64,000 bases of DNA from Armatimonadota bacterium (GTDB lineage: Bacteria; Armatimonadota; UBA5829; DTJY01): assembly GCA_017993055.1 (NCBI GenBank), contig JAGONM010000003.1, positions 117,299 to 181,298 of the forward strand, read 5' to 3'. Shown here piece by piece: positions 42,906 to 52,038 of the stretch (its first letter is position 1; every line of letters starts with the position of its first letter). Both the position numbers and the translations under genes were made by a program. The notes beneath the pieces are model-generated. The model had not been told where the DNA came from, did not search any database, and saw only the letters and a program-made list of their open reading frames with translations.

Positions 42906-43772
42906 ATGCAACTCATAACCGCCAAATCAGCCGGGTTCTGCTACGGAGTTCGCAGGGCACTCGACACGGTCATGGAGGCGGCGCGCATCGAGGGGAAGAG
43001 GATGTATACCCTCGGGCCGTTGATTCATAACCCTCAAGTTGTCGAGCGCTTGGCGCATGATGGCGTGCAGGTGGTTTCTGGCGTTGAGGAAGTCCCCGGC
43101 GGCAGCCTGGTTGTCATGCCGTCGCACGGAGTTCCGGAATCTGTCATGAGTCGGGCTCGTGAACTTGGCCTCGAGGTTGTTGACGTTACATGTCCGTTTG
43201 TGTCCAAGGTACAGAACCTGGCGCGTGAACTGCGCGATCAGGGATATCAAGTCGTGATCCTCGGAGATGCCGGCCATACCGAAGTGCGGGGGATAATGAG
43301 CAGCGCGGGCGACGACGCGCTGGTGGTATCGAGTGCTCGGGAACTGCGGTCGAAGAGGCTCTGCGGCAAGGTTGCAGTTGTAGCACAGACGACGCAGACG
43401 CTGGATGCTTACGTCGAGATAGTACGAGAGGTCGTCGGCCGAGCGGAAGAGGTTCGGGCGTTCAACACAATCTGCCACGCGACCTCAGAGCGCCAGACGG
43501 CGGCCGTCGAGATGGCGCGGGAGGTCGATGTGGTCATCGTGGTCGGAGGCCGAAACAGCGCGAACACTCGACGGCTGGCGGAGATGTGTTCCGATACCGG
43601 CGTGCCGACGCATCACATCGAGACCGCCGGAGAACTCAATGAATCCTGGCTTCAGGGAGCCGCGAGAGTAGGCCTTACCGCCGGAGCCTCAACGCCGGAC
43701 TGGATCATCAATGAAGTAGCTCAGCGGTTGATGCCGCCGACGGGTCAGACGGGGCCGACATGTCGGGGATGA
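42906..43772 (+). CDS. ispH: 4-hydroxy-3-methylbut-2-enyl diphosphate reductase
   Basis: A 288-residue 4Fe-4S enzyme making IPP and DMAPP in the last step of the MEP pathway. The cluster cysteines Cys12, Cys96 and Cys190 and the active-site His41, His74, His124 and Glu126 all align with the E. coli enzyme. Length is slightly below E. coli's. The ATG lies 116 bases after cimA and begins a tight run of housekeeping genes; its end overlaps the next gene by 13 bases. No strong ribosome site is seen. Confidence 0.95.
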   Translation: MQLITAKSAGFCYGVRRALDTVMEAARIEGKRMYTLGPLIHNPQVVERLAHDGVQVVSGVEEVPGGSLVVMPSHGVPESVMSRARELGLEVVDVTCPFVSKVQNLARELRDQGYQVVILGDAGHTEVRGIMSSAGDDALVVSSARELRSKRLCGKVAVVAQTTQTLDAYVEIVREVVGRAEEVRAFNTICHATSERQTAAVEMAREVDVVIVVGGRNSANTRRLAEMCSDTGVPTHHIETAGELNESWLQGAARVGLTAGASTPDWIINEVAQRLMPPTGQTGPTCRG

Positions 43773-45058
43773 ACGCCAGGATAGCAAGCGTCATACCGGC
43801 CAGTCCGGCGGACAGGGCGGGCCTGAAGTCTGGTGACGACATTGTCTCGGTCAATGGCAAACTGGTTCTGGACATCCTCGACTTTCGCTTCGAGACCGCA
43901 CACGAGCAGGTTACCGTCGAGTGTATGCGGGAGGGGCGCTCTTTCGTGTCAACGATCGAGAAGGACGCCTACGAGCATCTCGGCATCGAGTTCGAGGAAG
44001 ATCTGTTCGACGGTGTGCGCTTGTGCCAGAACTCCTGCATATTCTGCTTCCTGCAACAGATGCCGAAAGGCCTGCGGCCGACGCTCTACGTCCGCGACGA
44101 CGACTTCCGGCTCTCGTTTACCCAGGGTAACTACCTCACCCTCACAAACCTGACCGGCGAGGATATGGACCGCATCTGCTCGCAGAAGATGAGCCCTCTG
44201 TACGTCTCGGTGCACGCGACCGACCCCGAGCTTCGCGCGAGTATGCTCGGGAATCCGAAGGCGGAGCTTATCATGGAGCAGCTCAGACGGCTGGCCGCGT
44301 CGAGGATCAGATTCCACACGCAGATCGTGCTCTGCCCCGGCGTGAACGATGGAGCGCACCTCGAGCGCACGGTTGACGACCTGGCGGGCCTGTTCCCCGC
44401 AACGGAGTCAATAGCTATCGTGCCGGTGGGGCTGACGAAACACAGGAAGAGCCTCCGTCGGCTTCGGACCGCAGACGCACAAGTGGCCCGCGAGGTGATG
44501 GCGTTGTGCCTGCGCAAGCAGCAAGAGTTCAGGGCTCGCTACGGCACGAGGTTGGTCTTTGCGTCGGACGAACTACACCTGATCTCTAAGAGGGGGTTTC
44601 CGTCCTCGTCGGCTTACGAAGGGTTCCCGCAACTCGAGGATGGGATCGGTGTGACGCGGATATTCCTGGACGAGCTGTCCCGCCTGCGCCGAATGAAGAC
44701 TCCCTCGCCGCGTCGAGGGAGTTACGTGCTCGTAACGGGTACGCTGGCAGAGCCGCTGCTTGAGCAGTTTGCCGAGTGGATGAGCAGCCATCCGGGCGTC
44801 AGAGCACGTGTATGCGAGGTATCGAACGGTTTTCTCGGGGAGACCGTCACCGTGGCCGGGCTGATGGTGGGTGCGGACGTGATCCGTGCGCTGGGCGACG
44901 TCCAATCTGGCGAGGAGGTCCTCATCCCATCCGTCGCTCTCAATGAGGGGCGCTTTCTTGATGAAGTGACGCTCGACGATGTGCGGGTCGCCCTCCGAGC
45001 GAGAGTCACGGCCGTCAAACCGTCGCCGGTCGCGGCCTGGGAGCAGATCAATGCCTGA
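43760..45058 (+). CDS. PDZ / radical SAM / DUF512 protein
   Basis: A 432-residue protein with a short PDZ-like N-terminus (SPADRAGLKSGDDIVSVNG, residues 15-33), an unusual radical SAM site Cys89-x3-Cys93-x2-Cys96 (LCQNSCIFCF), and the C-terminal DUF512 domain (from about 290). This architecture is conserved beside der and plsY in many Gram-positive and related bacteria, but its substrate is unknown. The stop overlaps the start of der by eight bases (ATG at 45051). It is cytoplasmic, with no signal peptide. A second ATG three codons in is an alternative start. Confidence 0.9.
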   Translation: MSGMNARIASVIPASPADRAGLKSGDDIVSVNGKLVLDILDFRFETAHEQVTVECMREGRSFVSTIEKDAYEHLGIEFEEDLFDGVRLCQNSCIFCFLQQMPKGLRPTLYVRDDDFRLSFTQGNYLTLTNLTGEDMDRICSQKMSPLYVSVHATDPELRASMLGNPKAELIMEQLRRLAASRIRFHTQIVLCPGVNDGAHLERTVDDLAGLFPATESIAIVPVGLTKHRKSLRRLRTADAQVAREVMALCLRKQQEFRARYGTRLVFASDELHLISKRGFPSSSAYEGFPQLEDGIGVTRIFLDELSRLRRMKTPSPRRGSYVLVTGTLAEPLLEQFAEWMSSHPGVRARVCEVSNGFLGETVTVAGLMVGADVIRALGDVQSGEEVLIPSVALNEGRFLDEVTLDDVRVALRARVTAVKPSPVAAWEQINA

Positions 45059-46382
45059 TTCGATAGTAGCCATCGTTGGCCGTCCGAACGTGGGCAAGTC
45101 AACTCTGTTCAACCGTCTTGTTGGCAGGAGGATCGCCATCGTGGAGGACACGCCTGGTATTACTCGTGACCGCCTGTACGCGGAAGCCGAGTGGAACGGT
45201 CGCGAGTTCGTGCTCATTGACACCGGTGGGATGATACTGGGTGACGAGGATCCGCTCATCTCGCAGGTTCGCAGGCAGGCCGACATCGCCATGGAAGAAG
45301 CCGATGTTATCGTCTTCGTGACTGACGTGCGGGAAGGCATGACCTCAGCCGATATCGAGGTTGCCGATCTGCTTCGGAGATCGCGGAAACCGGTTCTGCT
45401 CGCGGCGAGCAAGGCTGACAACGAAAAGCAAGAGCGCGATGCGGCGGAGTTCTATTCGCTGGGTCTGGGCGAGGTGTTTCCGATATCGTCCATTCAGGGT
45501 CATGGCGTCGCCGATCTGCTGGACAAAGTCATAGAGAATCTCCCGCCCGAAGCCGAGCCGGAAGGCATTCCGGAGGAAGCTATCCGGATCGCCATCATTG
45601 GCCGGCCGAATGTCGGGAAGTCCTCGATGCTTAACGCCGTCCTCCAGGAGGAGCGGGCCATCGTCAGCGACATTCCCGGCACCACGCGCGATGTGGTTGA
45701 CACGCTGTTCGAACACGAGGGTCAACCGGTCGTGCTCATTGATACCGCTGGCATCAGGCGTGCAGGAAAGGTCCAGCGCTCCATCGAATACTACTGCGTA
45801 CTCCGTGCAGTTCGTGCGATCGAGCGTGCGGACGTTGTCCTGCTTCTTATTGACGCGAACGAGGGCATCACCGACGGCGACAAGCGCGTGGGTGGATACG
45901 CCCATGAGGCGGGTAAGGCGGCGGTCATCGTCGTCAACAAGTGGGACCTTGCGAAGCGTCGGGGGGTCAGCATGAAACAGTTCGCCGCAAAGCTGCGGGA
46001 CGAGATGGTCTTCATGCCCTACGCGCCGATAGTGTTTGCCTCAGCAACGGAGGGCATGGGAGTCCGTGAATCCCTCGATTCCGCGGTCCTCGCGGCGCAG
46101 AGCCATACCATGCGTCTCTCGACGGGCGAAGTTAACAGGCTCATTCACGATGCCGTGGATTCTCATCCGCATACGCACAAAGGCAGGCAACTCAAGGTCT
46201 ACTACGTCACGATGCCGGCCGTCAAACCACCTACAATCATATTGTTCGTGAACGACCCGGAGATGCTCCATTTCTCCTACCGACGCTACCTGGAGAACCA
46301 GATTCGCAAGGCATACCCGTACGAAGGCACGCCGATCCGCATCTTTGCGCGCAAGGCCGAGGGAGAGAGGGGTAGGGGCTAG
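45051..46382 (+). CDS. der: ribosome assembly GTPase Der (EngA)
   Basis: A 443-residue double GTPase needed for 50S ribosome assembly. The two G domains each start with GRPNVGKS (residues 10-17 and about 181), with DTGG / DTAG switch II and NKWD (second G4); the first G4 is degenerate (ASKADN). A C-terminal KH-like domain follows (from about 350; LKVYYVTMPAVKPPTI). ATG at 45051 overlaps the DUF512 gene's end. The frame is open further upstream, but this gives the family N-terminus. Confidence 0.96.
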   Translation: MPDSIVAIVGRPNVGKSTLFNRLVGRRIAIVEDTPGITRDRLYAEAEWNGREFVLIDTGGMILGDEDPLISQVRRQADIAMEEADVIVFVTDVREGMTSADIEVADLLRRSRKPVLLAASKADNEKQERDAAEFYSLGLGEVFPISSIQGHGVADLLDKVIENLPPEAEPEGIPEEAIRIAIIGRPNVGKSSMLNAVLQEERAIVSDIPGTTRDVVDTLFEHEGQPVVLIDTAGIRRAGKVQRSIEYYCVLRAVRAIERADVVLLLIDANEGITDGDKRVGGYAHEAGKAAVIVVNKWDLAKRRGVSMKQFAAKLRDEMVFMPYAPIVFASATEGMGVRESLDSAVLAAQSHTMRLSTGEVNRLIHDAVDSHPHTHKGRQLKVYYVTMPAVKPPTIILFVNDPEMLHFSYRRYLENQIRKAYPYEGTPIRIFARKAEGERGRG

Positions 46383-46426
46383 GGGTTCTTGGCAATCGTG
46401 CTCGGTGCCCCGGCAGACACAACGTT

Positions 46427-47032
46427 ATGTCCTACACCATGCTTCTGATTCTGAGCTATCTACTTGGCGCCGTACCCTTCGGGCTCATCATCGGAAAGGC
46501 CTGGCGCGGAGTGGATATCCGCCGGTTCGGTAGCGGGAACATCGGCGCTACTAACGTGTACCGCACTCTTGGGCCCGGCCCAGGGATTGTCGTCTTCCTG
46601 GCTGACGTTGCAAAAGGCCTGATACCGGTTCTGGCGGCAAAGCATCTGGCTTCGGAGACCGCCTGGCTGGGAGTCGCAGCGGGGATGGCTGCTATTCTGG
46701 GGCACACCCTCTCGATCTTCCTCAAGTTGAGGGGAGGGAAGGGAGTTGCCACCAGTCTGGGGGTCGGCGTCGGATTGGTGCCGGTCATTGCACTGGTTGC
46801 TTTCGGACTCTGGGGGCTTGTCTTCTGTGTCACGCGCTATGTGTCCGTAGCTTCAGTGCTTGCGTGCATCGCCGTGCCCGTTCTCATGTGGATGACGGGT
46901 TCTCCACTCGAATATCGCGTGTTCGGGGCGGTGGTGGCGATCTATGTGACCGTGAAGCATCGCGAGAACATCGTTCGCCTGATTCATGGGACGGAGAACA
47001 GGTTCGGAAAGAAGAGTCCCTCGGAGGGGTGA
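46427..47032 (+). CDS. plsY: acyl-phosphate:glycerol-3-phosphate acyltransferase PlsY
   Basis: A 201-residue polytopic membrane enzyme that acylates glycerol-3-phosphate with acyl phosphate, the first step in phospholipid synthesis. All three family motifs are present: GSGNIGATNVYRTLG, GHTLSIFLKLRGGKGVATSLG and the KHRENIVRLIHGTEN loop. About five membrane helices. There is no clear ribosome site at the ATG. AmrA follows after one base. The partner PlsX is not in the window. Confidence 0.95.
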   Translation: MSYTMLLILSYLLGAVPFGLIIGKAWRGVDIRRFGSGNIGATNVYRTLGPGPGIVVFLADVAKGLIPVLAAKHLASETAWLGVAAGMAAILGHTLSIFLKLRGGKGVATSLGVGVGLVPVIALVAFGLWGLVFCVTRYVSVASVLACIAVPVLMWMTGSPLEYRVFGAVVAIYVTVKHRENIVRLIHGTENRFGKKSPSEG

Positions 47033-47033
47033 C

Positions 47034-47564
47034 ATGGTCAAGGAAACTGAGGAAGATTCTCTTGTAAGCCTCGCCAGAGAGACCGTCGAGGAACTCGTAC
47101 GAAATCGTCGCACGATTCGGCCCCAGGAGCCTCTCCCTCAGGAACTCCGGGAGCGAGCCGGCGTCTTTGTCTGTTTGAAGAAACACGGCCAGCTCAGGGG
47201 GTGCATCGGTACGATTGAGCCGACTGATCAGAGCCTCGCCGCCGAGGTCGTCCAGAACGCGATCGGCGCGGCCACCCGCGATCCCCGGTTTGAGCCGGTC
47301 GTCGAGGAGGAGCTTGCCGACATCGAGTATACAGTCGATGTTCTCACCGTGCCTCAGGCGATCGAGAGCATGGACGATCTGAATCCAAGGAAATATGGCG
47401 TCATCGTCGAGAGCGGACTCAAGCGGGGACTGCTGCTGCCCGATCTCGAGGGAGTAGACACAGTCGAGGATCAGGTGATGATCGCCACGCGCAAGGCGGG
47501 CATTCGCGAGGGTGAACCCGTCCAGCTGTACCGATTCGAAGTCGTGCGGCATGGCGGAAGCTAA
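47034..47564 (+). CDS. amrA: AMMECR1-domain protein (AmrA)
   Basis: A 176-residue AMMECR1 protein, with the conserved LRGCIG motif (KKHGQLRGCIGTIEP), the AIGAATRDPRFEPV segment and the YGVIVESGLKRGLLLPDLEGVDTVEDQ stretch (in pieces: GLKRGLLLPDLEG). It belongs to the AmmeMemoRadiSam group of AmrA, AmrB (Memo) and AmrS. GGAGG precedes ATG 47034, one base after plsY. Biochemical role is unknown. Confidence 0.93.
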   Translation: MVKETEEDSLVSLARETVEELVRNRRTIRPQEPLPQELRERAGVFVCLKKHGQLRGCIGTIEPTDQSLAAEVVQNAIGAATRDPRFEPVVEEELADIEYTVDVLTVPQAIESMDDLNPRKYGVIVESGLKRGLLLPDLEGVDTVEDQVMIATRKAGIREGEPVQLYRFEVVRHGGS

Positions 47565-47636
47565 ACCTGCGGACCGGGACTTGGCATAGCCGCGCGGGTC
47601 CGGCGTGTCTGAACGATCCGATGCAGTGGGCCGAAG

Positions 47637-48662
47637 ATGAGTAGAGACGAACCGGAGACAGCCGAGTATCCCAGGGCCGAATGCTGCTGTTACGAGATGG
47701 AAGGTGAGTTGGGCCGCTGTGGGCTCTGTCCCCACGGGTGCGTTATCGCGCCAGGCAAATCCGGGGTTTGCCGCGCGCGAATGAATGTGGATGGGCGCCT
47801 CATCCTGACGACGTACGGCGCATGCTCCTCTATACACGTTGACCCCATCGAGAAGAAACCTCTGTTCCACTTCCACCCGGGCAAGCAGATTCTCTCGCTC
47901 GGCTCGCTCGGCTGCAACCTGTCGTGCGGATTCTGCCAGAACTGGCAGATATCTCAGTCCTCCGCCGGGGCACGGTTTCTATCGCCTCACGATGCGGTCC
48001 AGATGGCGTCTGCCGTTCCGGGCAACCTCGGGATCGCATACACCTACAACGAGCCTCTCATATGGTACGAGTACCTGATGGATACTGCGCCTCTGGTTCA
48101 ACAGGCAGGTATGCTAAATGTACTCGTCACCAACGGGGAGATCAACGAGCGCCCGCTGAGGGAACTGCTTCCCTTTGTTGACGCGATGAACATAGATGTG
48201 AAGTCAATGGACGAAGATTTCTACCGCACGGTGTGCAGGGGACCGCTTGAGCCGGTGCTGCGAACGGTTGAAATCGCCCGCGATGTCGGCGTGCATATCG
48301 AGATCACGAATCTGCTGATTCCCGGCCTGAACGATGGTCCGGATCAGATTCAGCGGCTGGTTGACTGGCTCGCCGACCTCGACCCCGCAGTTCCGCTTCA
48401 TATCACGAGGTATCACCCCGACTACAGGATGCGCGAACCGGCCGCCACCCCGCCTGAGACGCTGATCGCGGCCCGTAAGATGGCCCTCACGGAGCTTCGG
48501 CACGTCTATGTCGGCAATATGCACATCCCGGGCGCTGAAGATACGATCTGCCGGAGTTGCGGCAATACGGTGATCGCTCGTATGGGATACTCCATCGTCA
48601 GTACGAATCTGGAAAATGACAGTTGCGGCAAGTGCGGCGCATCCGTGGACGTAGTCTCGTGA
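47637..48662 (+). CDS. amrS: AmmeMemoRadiSam radical SAM enzyme (AmrS)
   Basis: A 341-residue radical SAM protein of the AmrS family, related to pyruvate formate-lyase activases. The SAM cluster is Cys93-x3-Cys97-x2-Cys100 (LGCNLSCGFCQNW). An N-terminal cysteine-rich zinc-like site (about 16-45: CCCY, CGLCPHGC, CRAR) and a C-terminal ribbon (CRSCG, CGKCG) frame the barrel. It follows AmrA, as usual, but the Memo-like AmrB is not in the gene run. The stop overlaps the maf start as GTGA. Confidence 0.93.
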   Translation: MSRDEPETAEYPRAECCCYEMEGELGRCGLCPHGCVIAPGKSGVCRARMNVDGRLILTTYGACSSIHVDPIEKKPLFHFHPGKQILSLGSLGCNLSCGFCQNWQISQSSAGARFLSPHDAVQMASAVPGNLGIAYTYNEPLIWYEYLMDTAPLVQQAGMLNVLVTNGEINERPLRELLPFVDAMNIDVKSMDEDFYRTVCRGPLEPVLRTVEIARDVGVHIEITNLLIPGLNDGPDQIQRLVDWLADLDPAVPLHITRYHPDYRMREPAATPPETLIAARKMALTELRHVYVGNMHIPGAEDTICRSCGNTVIARMGYSIVSTNLENDSCGKCGASVDVVS

Positions 48663-49267
48663 CCCCGGCCGTGATCCCGGAACTGATTCTTGCCTCGGCT
48701 TCCCCTCGCCGACAGGAGCTTATGCGCCTGATCGGGTTGCCGTTCCGCGTCATTCCGAGTGGTTTCGATGAGACGAGCGTGCCGCTCTGGCCGCCCGAGC
48801 AGCACGTTCTCGGTTCCGCTACGGCCAAAGCGGAGAATATCGCTCTGCGGCTTGATGATGGTGTCGTCATCGGGGCTGATACGATCGTGGTGGTGGATGA
48901 GGAGGTGTTGGGCAAGCCTGCTGATCGGGACGATGCGCGGCGGATGCTCCACTTACTCTCGGGGCGGACGCACTACGTGTACACCGGCGTCTGCGTCGTA
49001 CGCCGGTTGGGTGGATACACCGTCGGCATCGTCAGGGACTATGTGCGAACCGAGGTCTGCTTCCGCGAGTTGTCTCAGGCCACGATAGATGCCTATATTG
49101 CGACGGGTGAGCCGCTCGACAAGGCAGGCGCGTACGGCATTCAGGAGCACGGGAGTGTCCTGGTCGAGGGGATCGGTGGCGACTACTTCAACGTCGTCGG
49201 GCTGCCGGTGCAGAGGTTGAGCCGACTGCTTGCGGGAGTCGGCGTCCCGGTCCTCGGGTCGGAGTAG
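48659..49267 (+). CDS. maf: Maf-family nucleoside triphosphate pyrophosphatase
   Basis: A 202-residue Maf pyrophosphatase that hydrolyses dTTP/UTP and modified nucleotides and so protects nucleic acids. ILASASPRRQELM near the N-terminus, the VVIGADTIVVVDEEVLGKP metal-binding strand and the DKAGAYGIQEHGSVLVEGIGG motif are present (last cited in pieces: DKAGAYGIQ, VEGIGGDYFNV). The GTG start overlaps amrS. Seven extra C-terminal residues and the next ATG are nearly contiguous. Confidence 0.94.
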   Translation: MTPAVIPELILASASPRRQELMRLIGLPFRVIPSGFDETSVPLWPPEQHVLGSATAKAENIALRLDDGVVIGADTIVVVDEEVLGKPADRDDARRMLHLLSGRTHYVYTGVCVVRRLGGYTVGIVRDYVRTEVCFRELSQATIDAYIATGEPLDKAGAYGIQEHGSVLVEGIGGDYFNVVGLPVQRLSRLLAGVGVPVLGSE

Positions 49268-49268
49268 C

Positions 49269-50426
49269 ATGGCGATCGACCCTGCAACTGCGCAGTTTCT
49301 ACTCAGCCCTGCCGGTGACGAGCTTCTCAGATGCGCCGGGTCTCTCACAGGCGATCTCCTCACGAAGCTTTCCGCCCTTCGAAAGCAGTATCCGCCGGAA
49401 GTTTCGTCCGCCGCGCTCGAGATGCTCGATCTTCGGCGTCGCGGTGCACGGAAGTTCTCCCGTGCAGAGGAGATGTTCTTCGTCCGAGAGGCGTTGGAGC
49501 AGTCGTCGGGGGAGGCTATCTCTCGCTACCGCGCTGATCGCTTTTCAGCGGGTGCGACTGTACTGGATGTCGGGTGCGGTATCGGTGGCGATACAGTCGG
49601 CCTCGCTTCGCGCGGGCCGGTGATCGCAGTTGACCGGGATCCCGTGCGACTGGCGATGGCCGAGCGAAACCTGCAGGTCTACGGCCTGGCGGATCGAGTT
49701 CGGTTCATCCATGCCGATATTACCGATCTGGACCTCGAGACTGATGCTGTGTTTGCCGATCCTTCTCGTAGAGCAGGCGGCCGGAGGTCTCGTCATATCG
49801 CCGATCTCAACCCGCCTCTCGAGTCCATCCGGCGACTGGCTCGCGATATTCCCGACTGTGCCATCAAGCTCTCGCCCGCGACCCCGGACGAGGAACTTCA
49901 GTCCCTGGGCGGCGAGATCGAGTTCATCTCGGAGAGTGGCGAGTGCAAGGAAGCCGTCGTTTGGCTGGGGGGGCTCAGCACCGCCGACCGCCGCGCGACC
50001 TTGCTCCCGCATGGCATATCCATGACCCGGGAGGAGGTAGGTCTTGTTCCGGTGCGGAGACCGGGAAGATACCTCCTTGAGCCCGACGCGGGTATCGTGA
50101 GGGCTCACTTCGTGGAACAACTTGCTGGGGAAGTCGGTGCATGGAGGCTTTCGGAGCAGATCGCGTATCTCTCGACGAATGAACTCGTTGCGAGTCCGTT
50201 CGTGGATGTGTACGAGATTCTTGACAGCATGCCGTTCAGTCCGAAGGTCGTGAACCGGCGCCTGCGTGACTTGGACGCGGGAAAGGTCATCGTGAAGAAG
50301 CGAGGGGTGCCTTTCGATCCGGAGGAGGTCGAGCGTCGGATGAAGGTAGGAGGCTCTCGCGAACTGATTCTGGTCCTGACGCGTATTGCCGGCAAGGCGT
50401 GGGCGCTGATCTGCAGTGTGCCCTGA
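49269..50426 (+). CDS. class I methyltransferase with THUMP-like C-terminal domain
   Basis: A 385-residue protein with a helical N-terminus (1-85), a SAM-binding domain (motif I VLDVGCGIGGDTVGLA near 97-112; FADPSRRAGGRR after beta-4) and a C-terminal ferredoxin-like/THUMP-like part (SFSPKVV-type motif SMPFSPKVVNRRLRDL). This is the PG_1098-like group of putative RNA methyltransferases. The ATG lies one base below the maf stop. No substrate is known. It closes the housekeeping run. Confidence 0.85.
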   Translation: MAIDPATAQFLLSPAGDELLRCAGSLTGDLLTKLSALRKQYPPEVSSAALEMLDLRRRGARKFSRAEEMFFVREALEQSSGEAISRYRADRFSAGATVLDVGCGIGGDTVGLASRGPVIAVDRDPVRLAMAERNLQVYGLADRVRFIHADITDLDLETDAVFADPSRRAGGRRSRHIADLNPPLESIRRLARDIPDCAIKLSPATPDEELQSLGGEIEFISESGECKEAVVWLGGLSTADRRATLLPHGISMTREEVGLVPVRRPGRYLLEPDAGIVRAHFVEQLAGEVGAWRLSEQIAYLSTNELVASPFVDVYEILDSMPFSPKVVNRRLRDLDAGKVIVKKRGVPFDPEEVERRMKVGGSRELILVLTRIAGKAWALICSVP

Positions 50427-50495
50427 TGCTTGACGGCGCGCCGCGGTGAAGCTATTATAGCGGAGACCCTGCGGCAGTGGACGGAGGAGCATAAC

Positions 50496-51986
50496 ATGTT
50501 GAGCTGTGCGCACACCTGGTCGGAGCAGGATCTGTTCATCCTGGCCGACGAGCAACTGATCGATCAGAGCGATAATGCCGTGCGTAGGCTCTGCCCCATC
50601 GAGAAGCGCCCCGAGCCGGTGATCGTCCCCTCCGAGCCCTGGGAAGGCTTCGGTTCGGACGGCAGAGTGACCTCGTTGCAGGATCCATTCTATGGTGTCG
50701 TCCTGCGCGACCCGGAGGATGATGTCTTCCGATGCTGGTACAACGCCTACGACCGCACCGTAAACCGTCAAAACCTGCCGCCTTTCGCCGACCAGGGGTC
50801 GTCTTGCTGCCTGGCGATCAGCACAGACGGCCTTGAGTGGGAGAAGTTCCCCCTGCGCCGCGTGATGCACAACGGCTCGCTTGAGAACAACATCATCCGC
50901 TTCGCCCAACAGGCAACGCCCGATACCTCTGTACTTGCCGAGCAGGCGTGGAACGTAATACCTTACAGCGCGCCCGATTCAGAGGACAGATACGCCGCCA
51001 CTCTTTACACTCAGTACGACGATCCGATCTATCCCAAGGGCATCACGATGTGCTTCAGTCCGAACGGCGTGGACTGGCGCGCGCAGTTCCCGCCGGTTCT
51101 CCCGCTCGACGGCGACTGCCATTCGCTCTCGGCCGATCCGGCGGGAAAGGGGTACGTGCTTACATCGCGCTCGCATCAACATGGGAGGCTCTGCAAGCGC
51201 TGGGGTCGTCCTTGGAAACGGCACATCGCACTCAGCCGGAGCAGGGACCTGATTCACTGGACCGCGATGGAGACTGTTCTTGAAGCCGACGAGCAGGACT
51301 CGGAAGATACGCAACTGTATCTTATGTATATAATCCCGTACGGTCACGCGTACCTCGGGCAGCTCCTCGTTATGCGTACCGATGACATGACGCTCGAGGA
51401 GCAGCTTGTATTGAGTCGGGATCTACATCAGTGGCAGAGAGTAGGAGATCGCCGGCCGATCCTGGTGCGCGGCCCGGAGGGAAGTTGGGACTCGAAGCAC
51501 GTTGCGCTGACGAACAACATTCCGCATCCCGAAGGTGACAAGATTCGTTTCTGGTACGCCGGGAAGAATACGCCGCATTACCAGGCGGGCTATGCCGCGC
51601 TCGGAACAGGCACGCTTCGGCGTGATGGCTTCGTCTGCTGGGAGGCCTCGGGTAAGGAGGGCGTCATCACCTCCCTGCCGTTCAAGCCGACCGGTGCATC
51701 GTGGTTTCTTCTGAATGTTGACGCATCAGAGGGGGAAGTGCTGACTGAGGTGACAGATCTCGACGGGAATCCCATCGAGGGATGTACCAGGGCCGATTGC
51801 GTGCCGATCACGGGTGATCATACCCGAGCCGTCGTGAACTTCAAGGCTGATCCGACGCGCTTCTTCGACAGGGGGAACTTCATGCGATTCGGCCGGACTG
51901 TCCGCCTGAGGTTCTACCTGAGGGATGCGAAGCTGTATGCCTTCAAGGCCCGCAACCTCGAACCCCAGTGGCCTAGTCAGGAATAG
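50496..51986 (+). CDS. beta-propeller glycosidase-like protein (GH32/43 superfamily-like)
   Basis: A 496-residue cytoplasmic protein that reads as a five-bladed beta-propeller: repeated strand motifs AISTDGLEWEKF, CFSPNGVDWRAQF, LSRSRDLIHWTAM, VLSRDLHQWQRVGD, each with the Asp/Trp turn of GH32/43/68 proteins. A C-terminal beta-sandwich follows (about 385-490). The usual catalytic Asp/Glu triad was not placed with confidence. It heads a sugar-degradation gene run, and its start has GGAGGA at a good distance. Function at the level of glycan degradation is likely, but the linkage is unknown. Confidence 0.7.
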   Translation: MLSCAHTWSEQDLFILADEQLIDQSDNAVRRLCPIEKRPEPVIVPSEPWEGFGSDGRVTSLQDPFYGVVLRDPEDDVFRCWYNAYDRTVNRQNLPPFADQGSSCCLAISTDGLEWEKFPLRRVMHNGSLENNIIRFAQQATPDTSVLAEQAWNVIPYSAPDSEDRYAATLYTQYDDPIYPKGITMCFSPNGVDWRAQFPPVLPLDGDCHSLSADPAGKGYVLTSRSHQHGRLCKRWGRPWKRHIALSRSRDLIHWTAMETVLEADEQDSEDTQLYLMYIIPYGHAYLGQLLVMRTDDMTLEEQLVLSRDLHQWQRVGDRRPILVRGPEGSWDSKHVALTNNIPHPEGDKIRFWYAGKNTPHYQAGYAALGTGTLRRDGFVCWEASGKEGVITSLPFKPTGASWFLLNVDASEGEVLTEVTDLDGNPIEGCTRADCVPITGDHTRAVVNFKADPTRFFDRGNFMRFGRTVRLRFYLRDAKLYAFKARNLEPQWPSQE

Positions 51987-52038
51987 CTGCGATCCCCTCT
52001 CATTTCCTCGTGGATCGGTCGTGTCGTGAGGCAAACCA

